DNA of 34,626 bases, taken from the NCBI GenBank assembly GCA_003427395.1, contig BFEA01000021.1:5294300-5328925 (forward strand). Direction: 5' to 3'. Made by a program: the position numbers and the translations under genes. Every line of letters begins with the position of its first letter. The stretch's first letter is position 1. Shown here piece after piece: positions 1 to 10,105 of this stretch. Source of the DNA: Chara braunii. Taxonomy: Eukaryota > Streptophyta > Charophyceae > Charales > Characeae. The notes beneath the pieces are model-generated. The model had not been told where the DNA came from, made no database searches, and was given only the letters and a program-made list of their open reading frames with translations.

Positions 1-152
1 CAGTGATAAAAATAGCAAGGATCCTTGGACACCCGCCTTATTGAGGGTTAGTCAGTGATAAGAGTAGCAGGGGAATCCTGTCTTATCAGTGACTAATCCA
101 ATATAATAAGTAGCGAGGTTTCAAGGACACCTGCCTTATCAGTGACTAGCCA
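1..152. repeat. Degenerate tandem repeat, about 50-bp unit
   Basis: Three diverged units are visible. The shared core is a CCTTAT-type stretch followed by CAGTGACTA-like sequence, at about 29-52, 77-101 and 127-152. The left edge of the window cuts the array, so its true length is unknown. Confidence 0.5.
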
Positions 153-343
153 TAGGATAAGCCTACCGCTAAGTATGCTTTGGCTCACAAGGGTCAAGAC
201 CCACAAGATTTGCCTTTGTCAAACAAGTTCCAGTAACAAGTGGATATGCCCTGAATGGTCTGCCATACCGACGCTAAATTTCTCCATGATCTGCATTGTT
301 CAGTCCTAACTGACTATCTCTGATTCTACTGAGAAAGGGATAA

Positions 344-640
344 GTGAGATCTTGCCTCAGAGAGAGACTATCCATTTGTCTGATTCTTTCCATGATATTC
401 TTTTCCACAGGTTGGATTGATGATGTGTTCAAAGAAGGAAGGGAACTCAGACAAGATAATCCAAAAAAGGATAGGAATGAGATAGTGAGGAGAATATGGG
501 GAGTTAGTACGACAGTAAAAGAGGAAGTAAATTATTATTCACTACCTAAAGCGAAAGGGCAACAGCCCAAACAATTAGTTAAGGATAGAAGTCAGACAAA
601 AGACACAGAGTCTAGAAGGAACTTTCTAGATCTCAGTTAG
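344..640 (+). CDS. Unrecognised 98-aa ORF
   Basis: This open frame begins with a short basic stretch followed by a hydrophobic segment (about residues 9-24) that resembles a signal anchor. The rest is charged and rich in Lys, Arg, Glu and Gln. I recognise no family. No neighbour supports expression, and the surrounding DNA is repeat-like. It may be a fragment of an older mobile element or a chance frame. Confidence 0.2.
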   Translation: MRSCLRERLSICLILSMIFFSTGWIDDVFKEGRELRQDNPKKDRNEIVRRIWGVSTTVKEEVNYYSLPKAKGQQPKQLVKDRSQTKDTESRRNFLDLS

Positions 641-1500
641 GAAGAGAGATGTTAAGATTCTCTTGGACTGTGTTGTGTCTACAGGTTTCGACACTTCGGA
701 GAACTTACGGGGAAATCCGTAAGAGCAACAATTCTATTATCTCTGGATAACAGGTCGGTAGAACTCCGACTCAACTTCCACCATGGCTTGACACCCACAC
801 CTAAGACAAGACCTAAGAAGGAACAAATAAATCTTCCCCCTGTATCTATGCCTAAATTGTCCAAATCACACTCAGGAGTCTTCGAAAATGTGTGGGGCTG
901 GGGTAAAATGGAGTCAGGGTTAGGAAGGAATGTTGATTTCAAGGGCTTGGGGCGTGAGTGACTTGCTATGAATGAATTAAAGGTTGACGCTTATAGTGCA
1001 TTCTGTGTTTGCATCTGTATGCGTGTATGTGGTTTTCTTGCATTTGCACAGGTGTTGGACATTTGTGCTGTCTTCTGAGTTAGAGATCGTCTGAGAAATT
1101 CGGGCAAAGGGACACGACAATCGTGAAAGTGAGGTCCACCGCTCAGTCAGCTCCCCCTGATTTACATACATACAATATATATATATATATACTTGTGAAT
1201 GGGATCGTAGTTGGTCAGGATTGGAAAGTCATTTGTCTAGGCTTCTGTTTGAGAGAATTAGAGACTACAAAGGGAATCGACCCTGGCATTCTCACATGAT
1301 GAGTAAAGTAAACGTTGAGTCATGGTCATGGTTAGCTAAGCGTGGAAGACTGTCCGAGAAGTCGACCTGATTAGATAGTCGGTCCGGAGAGTTAGCACCT
1401 CGGGGCTCGACATACGGGTCAGTCTTAAGGCGTTCTACCGCGCGTATGCCTATGCTACGGCGATCGAGAAAACGCCCTCTGTTGGCCTACCTCTACGATT
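641..1500. other. No gene recognised
   Basis: Short ORFs occur on both strands but none has a recognisable domain. A short TA microsatellite lies at about 1172-1191. Nothing else is supported. Confidence 0.4.
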
Positions 1501-1503
1501 GCA

Positions 1504-1511
1504 TATAAAAG
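1504..1511 (+). promoter_or_regulatory. Candidate TATA box
   Basis: TATAAAAG is preceded by a GC-rich stretch with CpG sites and followed 20-40 bp later by non-coding repeat DNA. It matches a core eukaryotic TATA element. It could belong to a degraded LTR promoter, but no transcript or partner LTR is visible. Confidence 0.3.
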
Positions 1512-1685
1512 CCTTCGTATGTGGGTCAGTAGCTCAGCAGGGATACGCCCACCTAAGGGATGGTGACAGCTCTCGCAGGTGGAGGTAATGTTGTACCTCG
1601 CTGGACCCTAACCTGTCGTAGGGAGTCGCGAGAGGTATAACACGCGCGCACGGTCCGAGTTGGTATTGCATAAATAACAAAGAAG

Positions 1686-1812
1686 ACTCCTGCATGACAC
1701 GACCGTGAGGTCCAACACCAAAAACTACTTTACGTCTGGGTGTGGAGAAACTCCTGCGTGACACGACCGTGAGGTCCGACACAAAACTACTTTGCGTCTA
1801 GGGTATGGGACC
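1686..1812. repeat. Two-copy tandem duplication, 64-bp unit
   Basis: ACTCCTGCRTGACACGACCG begins at 1686 and again at 1750. The copies stay similar through ACTACTTTRCGTCT. The array directly abuts the 53-bp minisatellite. Confidence 0.75.
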
Positions 1813-1838
1813 GCCGTGCGCGACAGCGCAACTTCGTA

Positions 1839-2421
1839 CAGCTCCCGCGCACGGATCAGAGCCCCTCACACACGCGTGCAAGCCCGCGAATGGTCAGGAC
1901 CGGGAAGCGCGCAAACGCGCGTACACGCGCGCAAGCCCGTGGACGGTCGGGATCAGGGAGCGTGCAACCACGTGCACACGCGCGCGTATCTGCGGACAGT
2001 CGGGATCGGGAAGCGCGCAGCCACGCGTACACGCGCGCGAGCCCACGGGCGGTCAGGATCGGGGAGCGCACAGTTGCGGGCGCACGCGCACAAGGCTGCG
2101 GACGGTCAGGATCGGGGATCGCGCAGTCGCTGGCGCACGCGCGCAAGCCCACAGACGGTCAGGATCGGGAAGCGCACAATCGCGCGTACATGCGCGCAAG
2201 CCCGTGGACGGTCAGGATCGGGGAGCACGCAGTCGTGGGCGCACGCGCGCAAGGCTGCACACGGTCGGAATCAGGGAGCGCGCAGCCGCGGGCACACGAG
2301 CACAAGCCTGCAGACGGTCAGGATCGGGGAGCGTGCAGTCGCAGGCGCACGCTCGCAAGGCTGCGGACGGTTAGGATCGGGAAGCGCCCCGCGCGCAAAC
2401 ACGTGCACGGTAGGGCACAAA
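1839..2421. repeat. GC-rich minisatellite with exact 53-bp period
   Basis: The anchor GGTCAGGATCGGGRAGCGC and close variants occur at 1892, 1945, 1998, 2051, 2104, 2157, 2210, 2263, 2316 and 2369, each exactly 53 bp apart. Units differ by substitutions but not by length. They are dense in CpG and CGCG. Degenerate half-units lie at both ends. Because 53 is not a multiple of three and the unit lacks stops, long ORFs of 189-265 codons run through it in all three + frames and shorter ones on the - strand. These are best read as repeat artefacts rather than genes. Confidence 0.93.
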
Positions 2422-2570
2422 CCTCTCGCGCACAGTCGGGGCGGGGGCGCGGAACAGCTGCGCGCATATCGGGATCAGAGTGGGACAGCCGAAGAACCGG
2501 GCCATTGGGGCGCTGACGGGACATCCGCCAGATTGGGACCCCAGCGAGGACCGGAACTTCAGGCCAAGAG

Positions 2571-2870
2571 CAGATCGGGACTTGAGTGAGATCGGGACTT
2601 GAGTGAGATCGGGACTTTTGACGGGACCGAGACTTTGAAATCAGGCCGGGACTTTCGGACCGGGCCGGGACATTTGAGACCAGGCAGGGATATTCGAGTT
2701 CAGGCCGAGGCCTTCGGACCAAGACGGGCGATTGAGAGGCTTGAACCTTCGGACTCAGGCCAGGACCATCGAATTTAGTCCGGGACCATCGGATTCAGGT
2801 CGAGACATCAGACTAAGACCTGGACTATCGGATTCAGGACGGGACATCAGCGTAAGGTCGGGGCCATTAC
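2571..2870. repeat. Degenerate short tandem repeats (17-21 bp units)
   Basis: GATCGGGACTTGAGTGA is repeated in tandem at about 2574-2620. It then decays into a longer run of 19-21-bp units built on TCAGGCCGGGAC and ATCGGAT. The first units share GATCGGGA with the neighbouring 53-bp minisatellite, so the two arrays may have a common origin. Confidence 0.6.
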
Positions 2871-2925
2871 AGGGCGACACGTCAGACTAAGGCAAGGAGA
2901 TTCAACAGTCGACAGGGAATTGTGA

Positions 2926-3252
2926 GATCAGATTGGTGTTTTCTTTGAGTTCTGGCCGGAGTGTCTAAGATCAGGACAAAGACCTTATTACCGTCACGTG
3001 AATGAACTGATGGTGAAACTCGATTTGGAGTTGTGGCCCGAGTGGGCCCGTGAGTCTAGCTCCGACACGGAGAGCTCCAGCACAATTCCATGGGATCAGC
3101 GGGTTCGTTATCGGCGACACCCTATCGAGCGGAGGATTCGCCCTAGGTTGATGGTGAGATCGGTTGGGACTCAGACCAATTTCCCTGACTTGGACACAGG
3201 GTCTCTCTCTGGGGTTGAGAGTAGCGTGATGAACCCTATTATTTTTGATTAA
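2926..3252 (+). CDS. Unrecognised open frame (about 108 codons)
   Basis: The frame opens after a TGA at 2923 and runs to a TAA at about 3250-3252. No good ATG start is seen near its beginning; a GTG at 2998 and an ATG a few codons later are possible starts. The translation is mixed in composition, with a Ser/Asp/Glu-rich stretch followed by an Arg-rich stretch, and looks more protein-like than its surroundings. It may be a fragment of an older gag or a host exon. No family is recognised. Confidence 0.25.
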   Translation, partial: DQIGVFFEFWPECLRSGQRPYYRHVNELMVKLDLELWPEWARESSSDTESSSTIPWDQRVRYRRHPIERRIRPRLMVRSVGTQTNFPDLDTGSLSGVESSVMNPIIFD

Positions 3253-3465
3253 ATGGAAATGTACATTTTGTTCCTGCCAAACGCTGGACTGTGAGTGTCT
3301 TGTTGTTGTGTCTTCAGTCAACTCCAATGCTCATCGAGTGGTTTTTTGACTAACCGTTTTTTTCTAGCAGGTTATAGGAGCCCCGATTGCCCCTCCCACG
3401 GGTGACAAACGTGGGGTGACACACAGGGTGCGATCGACGTGCCGGCAAAACCCTCAAACCGGTCG

Positions 3466-4023
3466 ACAATGTCTCACCTTGTCGCGGAACCAGGAATAAT
3501 TATTATGAAAACGGACTTCCCTCCCTACCACCACATACCGCCCTTCCATTCGCTGACCATCATCCCCTGGCGTGCAATTGCTTCGTATTGGCCGTGCTCG
3601 GAGTGCTTGCAAGACCACTAGTACCGAGCCTCCGGTTTCATCCAGCGAACCCGCTCAGAGGAAGAACGATGGGCGCACAGCCTTCGGCTATGGCCAGCCG
3701 CGTCGGATTTCGAGACCAGTGACGCACGACACCAATAAGTGGTCGGACAGCACGATAGCCATAGCGCCCCGGCCATGCACCAAATACAAGCCCGACCCAG
3801 ACGACGGAACCAACAGAGGTGGTAGCCCCACGCTCAGAAACACAAAAACAGACTTTGACCCGCGCCTATCCTTTTGCATCGCTATCTTTGAACTTGCCCC
3901 AGGAGATCTCAGTTCCGACCTGGGACTCCACCCCACTTTCCCAAAAATCCTTGGCACACCCCTTTTCGCACTTCCAGGCTCATTCACACTCCGAACAGGA
4001 AGTCGTGTTGGGCTTGAGGTTGG
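3466..4023 (+). repeat. 5' LTR-like direct repeat of Element 1
   Basis: This segment matches 14119-14687 in the same orientation over its whole length. Differences are mostly transitions, plus an 8-bp length difference near 3590. It ends at GGTTGGTA, overlapping the primer-binding site. No TATA box was seen in the shared part, so the full LTR may once have been longer on its left side. Confidence 0.8.
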
Positions 4024-4036
4024 TATCAGAACCGAC
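4019..4036 (+). other. Primer-binding site (tRNA-iMet type)
   Basis: TGGTATCAGAACC lies at the inner edge of the 5' repeat. Plant LTR elements commonly use TGGTATCAGAGC, complementary to the 3' end of initiator tRNA-Met. Here one base differs (G to A at position 11). It would prime minus-strand DNA synthesis. Confidence 0.75.
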
Positions 4037-4177
4037 ACGTGGCAAGCTCAGAGATTGCCAATTAGGTAGGATATAAGGGATGATCTGGCAAACAAAGGGC
4101 GTCCTAGAAAGAGGAACGCGCTGCGTCGCGACCCTATAATAACCAGAAGTAGATCCGCAGGTGGACAAGCTGCCAAT

Positions 4178-5401
4178 ATGAATGCCGATCCGACACCGAA
4201 TGCTAGTGGGGCCCCGACCCCTCGAGTGCACGTGCCAATAACCCCGCCTAATTTATACCTTTTTGACCCTGCGCATCATCTGGCCGGAGCATGGCTAGCC
4301 ACGCTGGGCGCACAACAATACGACAATGATGAGGCTAGGATTAACATCCTCGCCCGGTTGGGAGGGGATGCGCACCACTGGTTTACCACTTATGTATGGG
4401 TCGATCTCCCGACCTTCGAAAGAGACTTCCTAAACAGGTTTGATTACATCCACCCTGAGCAGGTTTTCTTTATGATCAAAGATTGAGTTCAAAAGCCCCT
4501 CGAATCTGTCGCCGAATACCGAAGTAGGTTTTATAGGCTATTTATTAAGTCAGAACGAGGTGAAAATATCGAGAGGGATTTGTTTATCGATTGACTCCGA
4601 AGTCGAACAATGAGGGCCAAGCTGCGAAAGCAGTTCTCCCTCATCAACCATACCATGCAACAGATCATGGATATGGCAGAAGAAATGAGGAGAAAATTCG
4701 TTGCTAGCTTCCTAGAAGGGGAGGATCACGCCAAGGAAGGAGACTCTTCAGAATTACCCAGGGTGAAGACTGAGTTAGCTGCGCTTCAAAACAAATTTGA
4801 AAACATGGCCTTTATCTCCAGCCCCGTCACTTACCTAAGAACGATACCTGAAACAACCACGGGACTGCCTGTGATGGTCGTCCCTATGCCTCCCCCACCT
4901 GTGCCTCCTCCGGAACCTCCCGCGAAACCAAATGAGCCAAACGCAATACTGGAGCTGACCCGAACATTAATTAGTCTGATGCAAGAGAGCAAAAAAGAAC
5001 GGTGTGAGCACAATGCTCGGATAAAATCTATGATGAGATTGATGCGCCCTATCGCTGTTCGAGCTGCGCCTATAACACAGGCAATAGCCCCTGCCCAGGC
5101 TGTGGGCGGTGCAACGACTAATCTAGGCATCTGCTACATATGTCACCAGCCCGGCCACCTGGCTCGGGACTGCCCCAACCGACCAGCACAAGTTCGGGTA
5201 GGTGTTGCCCCTGTGGCAGCAACACCAGTATCCAACAGGCCAGGAAGAGTAGGCACGATGATCGAGGAAACGGAGGGAGGAGGAAGCACAATCGTTACCA
5301 CCGAGGAAACGGCGGAACTCATCCCGCTCGATCAGTACATCTCGCTGGGTTACCCAGGAATGAGAATGATTGGAACCATCCAACCAGTGAACGAACGATG
5401 A
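4178..5401 (+). pseudogene. gag: Element 1 gag (capsid and zinc-knuckle nucleocapsid), two internal stops
   Basis: A single reading frame of about 408 codons runs from the ATG at 4178. The N-terminal part resembles a Ty3/gypsy capsid (LGAQQYDNDEA, a WFTTYV segment, then RDFLNRF). A Pro-rich linker at about 4885-4935 follows, then a zinc knuckle at about 5132-5173 with intact C-x2-C-x4-H-x4-C (CYICHQPGHLARDC), which would bind the element RNA. TGA codons at 4484 and 4592 interrupt the frame, and a third TGA at 5399 separates it from the protease region in the same frame. Each is one transition from Trp or Arg. The continuous frame suggests an original Gag-Pol fusion. It is non-functional as it stands. 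Confidence 0.85.
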
Positions 5402-6799
5402 GAAGTTGTGAAATGGAGATCGTTCCCCGGAGAAATGGAATCTGGTGGCCCTACCTTCGTTACAGGAGAAATCGATGTCCTGAACATCGTCCGAGCTCTA
5501 GATCATCGGATCCCTCTGCCCATCGGACATCTACTGTCCATATTAGAATATGCAAATGAACGAATGTTGCAGCATTGCAAAGCCAACCGGAAACGGATTG
5601 ACCTCACAAGGCAGGCAACCATCAAAGGGAAAGCCCCCGTCTGCGAAGACAAACTCGATGTCCCCAGCACCTCAGACCCGATACGGTTAGGACTCATTCG
5701 GAAAGATGATCATTTCCTTCGCATTAACGTCATTCCGTGAAAATCCGCGGAATGTGACATACAAGTTTGGGGAAATCCGTACAAAGCTATCATCGATTTA
5801 GGAGCCGCGGGCCTGGCCATTTCCTTGAGGGTTGTAGAACGAGCAGGAAGAAGAAGGGATTTTATCCCGTTAGCGGAAGGAGACCACCTTGTCTCCGCCG
5901 ACAAGGAAAAGATCAAGGTAATAGGAAGGATGACGAACGTTGCGTTTCGATTGAGAAAAGTTCACGCGTTGGGAGATATCGTGGTATTAGATGTGAATAC
6001 GTACGATGTTCTTCTGGGATTACCGACCCTTACCGCACTGAGAGTCAACCTCGACTTTGAAAGACGAGCAATCATCCTTCGGAATACGGGCGAGAAACCG
6101 TATGTTATCCCGATGCGTCTAACTCTCCGGACTGCACTCCGTACGGCCCGGAAGACTCCCCCCAGAAGTGGAGAACCACTCCACGTAATCACCTGGAGGG
6201 AACCCCTCCAGAAAATGGATGAAAGAGAAAAAGAACTGGAGCTATCAAGTAGCTCCTCTGAAGGCGAGAATGAAACGGACCCTGAGATTTGGGGTATGGT
6301 GCACCAACGGATTCATTACCCCGTGCGACAGAAAACATCGAAAACATTCGTCCTTACTGAATGGAACCTCCTGCGAACGTGAGCCTTAGTCCTAGGGGAG
6401 CCTCCCGTTCAAGTGTCCCGAATGGCTGATTCTTCGGAACCCCCTAGGAACTTATACGAGATCACCACCCCGCTTCTCTCAAAATAAAATGATAAGAAAG
6501 CATTCTGCGACATTTCGGGAGTGCCTCGTTCTCTGCTCTCTACAAGGAAAGAGGTTCGATTGCTGCGATAGGGTGCCAAGGGCGAAACTTTGGAACCCCC
6601 TGGGCGTGGCAATCCATACGAACTCGGGATCAAGATCGTGGAAAAACTAGTTAGTTTGCAAGATATCGACGACGGGGTAACACCAAAAGAGCACGTGGCA
6701 ATCAGGAAGCAGACGCCCAGATGGTCGCCACAGTGTTCTCCTAGCGATCATACAGTTCATTCATCTCCACGCCTGGGAATGGTAGTAAAATGGGTATGA
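5402..6799 (+). pseudogene. Element 1 protease region of pol (active site D-L-G)
   Basis: This continues the gag frame. An aspartic protease core lies at about 5784-6060. The strand carrying the catalytic Asp reads AIIDLGAAGLAIS at about 5790-5828 where the family has D-T/S-G, and the downstream LLGLPTL segment matches the family's hydrophobic Gly motif. TTA for Leu is one C-to-T change from TCA for Ser. After the protease come an acidic Ser/Glu linker (about 6220-6290) and a stretch leading to RT. Stops at 5738 (TGA), 6380 (TGA), 6485 (TAA) and 6569 (TAG) interrupt the frame, and it shifts to another frame near 6786-6800. Confidence 0.75.
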
Positions 6800-8381
6800 A
6801 ACAGATGATGGTTAACATACACGGACAACTCTATGAGTTACATGTGCCCCAGTACATGCCCGACGAAACACATCGACTAATCGCAAATATCCTAACCGAA
6901 TATCAAGGAGCGATTAGCATCAAAGACATGGATATCGGGTTGTCATTAGTTATTCAGCACGAAATCCAAACCGGAACGCACCCCCCAATCCACTGCAAGC
7001 CATACAGGTACTCCCTCGCCAAACGCAGGACAACATTGGAACGAATCAGGGAATTTAAAGCTAATAGTTGGATTGAGCCTGCTACTGGACCCTAGTTCTT
7101 CCCCGTAGTTCTAGTCTCAAAGAAGAACGGGTCGATTTGCATATGCATCGATTATAGGAAGTTGAATGATATCCCGATCAAGGATGTGTACCCCCTCCCC
7201 AGGATTGGTGATCTATTGGATGCGATTGGGTGTGCTAGATATTTTAGTAAGTTTGATATCCGCCATGGGTTCCATCATATCCTGGTTAAGGAGGAGGATC
7301 AACCGAAAACGATGTTCGTACTGTTCGAAAGCACGTGGCAGTGGGTTCGTTGCCCTATGGGAATATGCAATGCGCCAGCTACCTTTCAGAGAGCGATGAA
7401 CATCACCTTTCAGAACTTCGTCAACAAAACCCGACTGACCCAGGGAATGATCAACTTCTGCGTCATTGTGTATATGGACGATATTTTGGTGCATTCTGAA
7501 TCGTTTCACGGACATGCTCAACACATTGAGTGGACGCTCGGGGAATTGCGGGATGCTGGATTCAAGATTGCACTCGAGAAAAGTGAATTTTTCCTCTCGG
7601 AAATCTCATTTTTGGGATACGTGGTGACACGAGGAGGTTTGAGGCCAGATTCGAGAAAAGTTGAGGCGGTTCGAGAAGCCCCTATGCCCACGTCGCTGAC
7701 GCAGGTTCGAGCCTTCCTGGGGCTGGCCTAGTACTACCATAGGTTTATCAAGGGGTTTGCGGCAATCGCTCGGCCCCTGACAAACCTCCTACGGAAAGAT
7801 CAGCCACTCAAGTGAGACGCGGAGTGCGAGCAGACCTTTGTCACTTTGAAGGAGGCCCTCGCCTCCGCACCTATTTTGATTCGGCCCGATCCTGAAAAAC
7901 AGGTCATTCTCATTACGAACTGGCAACCTGAGGAGATTCCGCTATTTTGGCCCAGAAGGGGAAGGATGGCCGCGAACACGTCATCGAGTACACTTTGTGA
8001 ACCGTGCCTGACGAAAGAAGGAACGATTCGGCCCCGATAGGTGAATGTTATGCGGTCGTCTAGGGAATTCAACACTTCCATCCGTATTTGTACGGACATA
8101 CGTTCCTCCTCGTCACGGATCACGAGCCCCTGCTATCTCTCAAAAGGCTCACCAACTACACGGGCGTGATTGGTCGATGGGCTGTCCGGCTACAGAAGTA
8201 CGACTTCGATATCATTCATCGAAAGACGAAAAAGCACGGGAACGCAGACGGGTTGACACGACTACATCGGCCAAGCAAGGTGGCAAAAGGTGAGGAGATT
8301 ACTCCGTGGAAGGAGTCGGAGCCAACTAAGGGACCCCCATACGGAGAAGTGGACATTCTCCCCCGACCGTCCAGGAAGTGA
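6790..8381 (+). pseudogene. Element 1 reverse transcriptase and RNase H
   Basis: RT copies the element RNA into DNA, and RNase H removes the RNA strand. Visible RT motifs are VVLVSKKNGS, CIDYRKLN, the block-3 segment KFDIRHGFHH, CPMGICNAPATFQ and the catalytic VYMDDILVHS at about 7470-7499 (both Asp intact). A short extra segment (NKTRLTQGMIN) precedes it. RNase H follows, with the ITNWQ strand (usually ITD), GECYAVV and TDHEPLLSL. The RNase H tail (GNADGLTRL) ends at about 8260. Stops lie at 7093, 7729, 7813, 7998, 8061 and 8379. A frameshift near 7930-7950 moves the frame from 1 to 3. It is inactive as encoded. Confidence 0.88.
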
Positions 8382-8858
8382 CACGTAAACGCAATGGCGA
8401 TGGATGGAGAAGGTAACTCTAGAGGCCCTCTTTCTCCCCTCTCATCCTCTTCTCTCCTTTCCTTGCCCGACAAATTTTGTTACTTTTGCGAAGCAATATC
8501 GCGGGTCTATTCGGTTCTCATGTGTCCTAGTGGGGAGGGATATGTCGAGTGGGTAGACTATGAACGGTGTGTCTCCCGGGCCCACGGTTTCTGTATCCAA
8601 TACAAAAACGCAGATAAAGCTTGGTTATATCCTTTGTGTCGAACCAATAAAATCCCAACGGAGGCTCGATTCCTCGAAGCCATGTCCGAAGGGCTGAAAA
8701 AAACACGTAAGTTTCGACGGGTGAAAGTATGGACGGATGTCGTTTTGATAGTCACAGTGGTCGGGAACTCCGCCCGAGAATTTACCAAAGAAGATCGGAG
8801 GCGAGCTAACGAAAGGGCACGAGATTATCGATGGAACGACGAACGATTAGAAAAATAA
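8382..8858 (+). pseudogene. Element 1 Pol insert: Cys/His-rich PHD-finger-like segment
   Basis: Between RNase H and integrase the Pol frame holds a Cys/His cluster at 8478-8639. The order is C-x2-C, 11 residues, C, 14 residues, C-x4-H-x2-C, then W-L-Y-P-L-C. PHD fingers (zinc modules that read histone tails) end in W-x-C-x2-C, so the Tyr at 8628 (TAT) may be a G-to-A change of a Cys codon. A second Tyr at 8541 occupies a possible Cys position before E-W-V. The remainder (8640-8858) is basic and rich in Lys and Arg. It lies in the same frame as flanking RNase H and integrase, separated by TGA 8379 and TAA 8856. This is unusual for Ty3/gypsy Pol. It could instead be a RING- or other zinc-binding module. 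The assignment is tentative. Confidence 0.45.
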
Positions 8859-9943
8859 AAGACTGATGGTAGTGGGATTTGGATGTTGGTGCCTCATCCG
8901 TTCACGAGGTACAACTGGGTTAAGGCGGCCGACAAGGAAACCACTGCTCACTTTGCTGTCAGAATCACGGAAGCCGCAATTGACAAAAACGAATGGTATT
9001 GGTCCAACATCCGGGACGATGTTAAATTCATCATAAAAAATTGTCCAGTTTGTGCGGCAGATAAAACGTCGATTCAACCGCCTAGGTCGATAGTACCTAC
9101 TGTAGTCGAGCGACCGTTCCAAAAGGTTAGCATGAACACAACAGATATTACTGTGCCCCCTGGACCGAATAACTGCGAATATTAAATTATTTTGGTGTTC
9201 GTAGATCTTTTCTCGAAATGGATCGAGGCTTACCCGTGTAAGACGCGGCAAACGACGGAGATTGTGTTGTATATCAACCGTTTCCTCGGAATGCATCAGG
9301 ATACCGAGGGAATTTTAATGGATAACGGGGCGAAATTCTGAGGAAGGAGCCTAGTCATACATGGTGTCTCCATCCGTAATACGGCTCCCCATATGTCGCA
9401 ATCGAACGGACTAGTAGAAAATGCGAACCGGGTAATTAAGACCGCCTTGCGGCGAAATATCGTGGCACGCGACACGAGGCCTTGGCCCGATGTCGTGGAC
9501 CACATCCTAGCTATCTACCCCCTCTTGAGGTTACTTGCCTGACCTCTTTTCAGTTACGGACCAATAGTCTGGCTTGTGTAGCCCTGCCGAACCTGAATGA
9601 CGAAACGACCCTTGCGAGACGGACCACTAGAGCGACGGTCAAGGACAAGGTTCAACGCCACCTAGAATTGATGGAAAAAGCCCTCCCCCGGTTAGCCCAA
9701 AAAAGACAGCGGATGACCGAAATGGCCCATGGTCGGCAGGTCCGGAGCTATGAGGCCCGAAATGGGAACGCTGGACCCTGGCCCCAATATAAATTAGGGG
9801 ATAAGTGCAGGTGAGGAAATGTGCTCGCCAAGGCAAGCTAGCGCCACAATTCTTCGGGCGATTTTGCGTAGTCGAGCTCGGTCCTAGCGGAGTGAACATG
9901 GTGCGGCTTGCACCAGAGGTCTTAGGAAGTCGATCGGCTTGAC
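8859..9943 (+). pseudogene. Element 1 integrase
   Basis: Integrase joins element DNA to the host chromosome. The N-terminal zinc-binding region shows a His (AHFAVRI) and the C-x2-C pair NCPVCAADK at about 9040-9066. The core has the DDE order: Asp in TTDITVP (about 9145), Asp in LMDNGAKF (about 9318) and Glu in GLVENANRV (about 9416). Stops are at 9183 (TAA) and 9339 (TGA), and the frame shifts near 9530 and again near 9812. The C-terminal module keeps KLGDKC, QFFGRFCVVELG and MVRLAPEVLG before a TGA at about 9940. No chromodomain follows, which separates this element from Elements 2 and 3. Confidence 0.85.
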
Positions 9944-10105
9944 CGATTATCGACACGTGTCCTATCTTCGCCCCTTACCTCCTTCTCCTTCTCCGCCATC
10001 GTCCACGTCATCCTTCGATTCTGCGGGGGAAGACGACGATCTCGAGCTCGAATACTCTGACTCGCCTTCCTCTCAACCTCCATCTCCAACTCCTCCCCCA
10101 TCACC
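9944..10105 (+). pseudogene. Pro/Ser-rich and acidic tail after integrase
   Basis: In a shifted frame relative to the integrase stop, the sequence reads DYRHVSYLRPLPP followed by Pro/Ser-rich and Asp/Glu-rich stretches, ending at a TGA that overlaps the ORF3 ATG. RLRP-type ends are common in integrase C-termini, so this is probably the original end of Pol after a small indel. It would be disordered. Confidence 0.5.

Noticed and set aside
1526-1560. tRNA-like box A (TAGCTCAGCAGG)
   Set aside because: No box B or cloverleaf partner downstream; not a tRNA or clear SINE head.
1792-2589. Long ORFs of 189-265 codons on both strands across the minisatellite
   Set aside because: A stop-free 53-bp unit opens all + frames automatically; the translations are Arg/Ala-rich repeats with a 53-residue period and no domain.
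6786-6800. Programmed -1 ribosomal frameshift between protease and RT
   Set aside because: No canonical slippery heptamer or downstream pseudoknot visible; ordinary indel decay is simpler, given the many other breaks.
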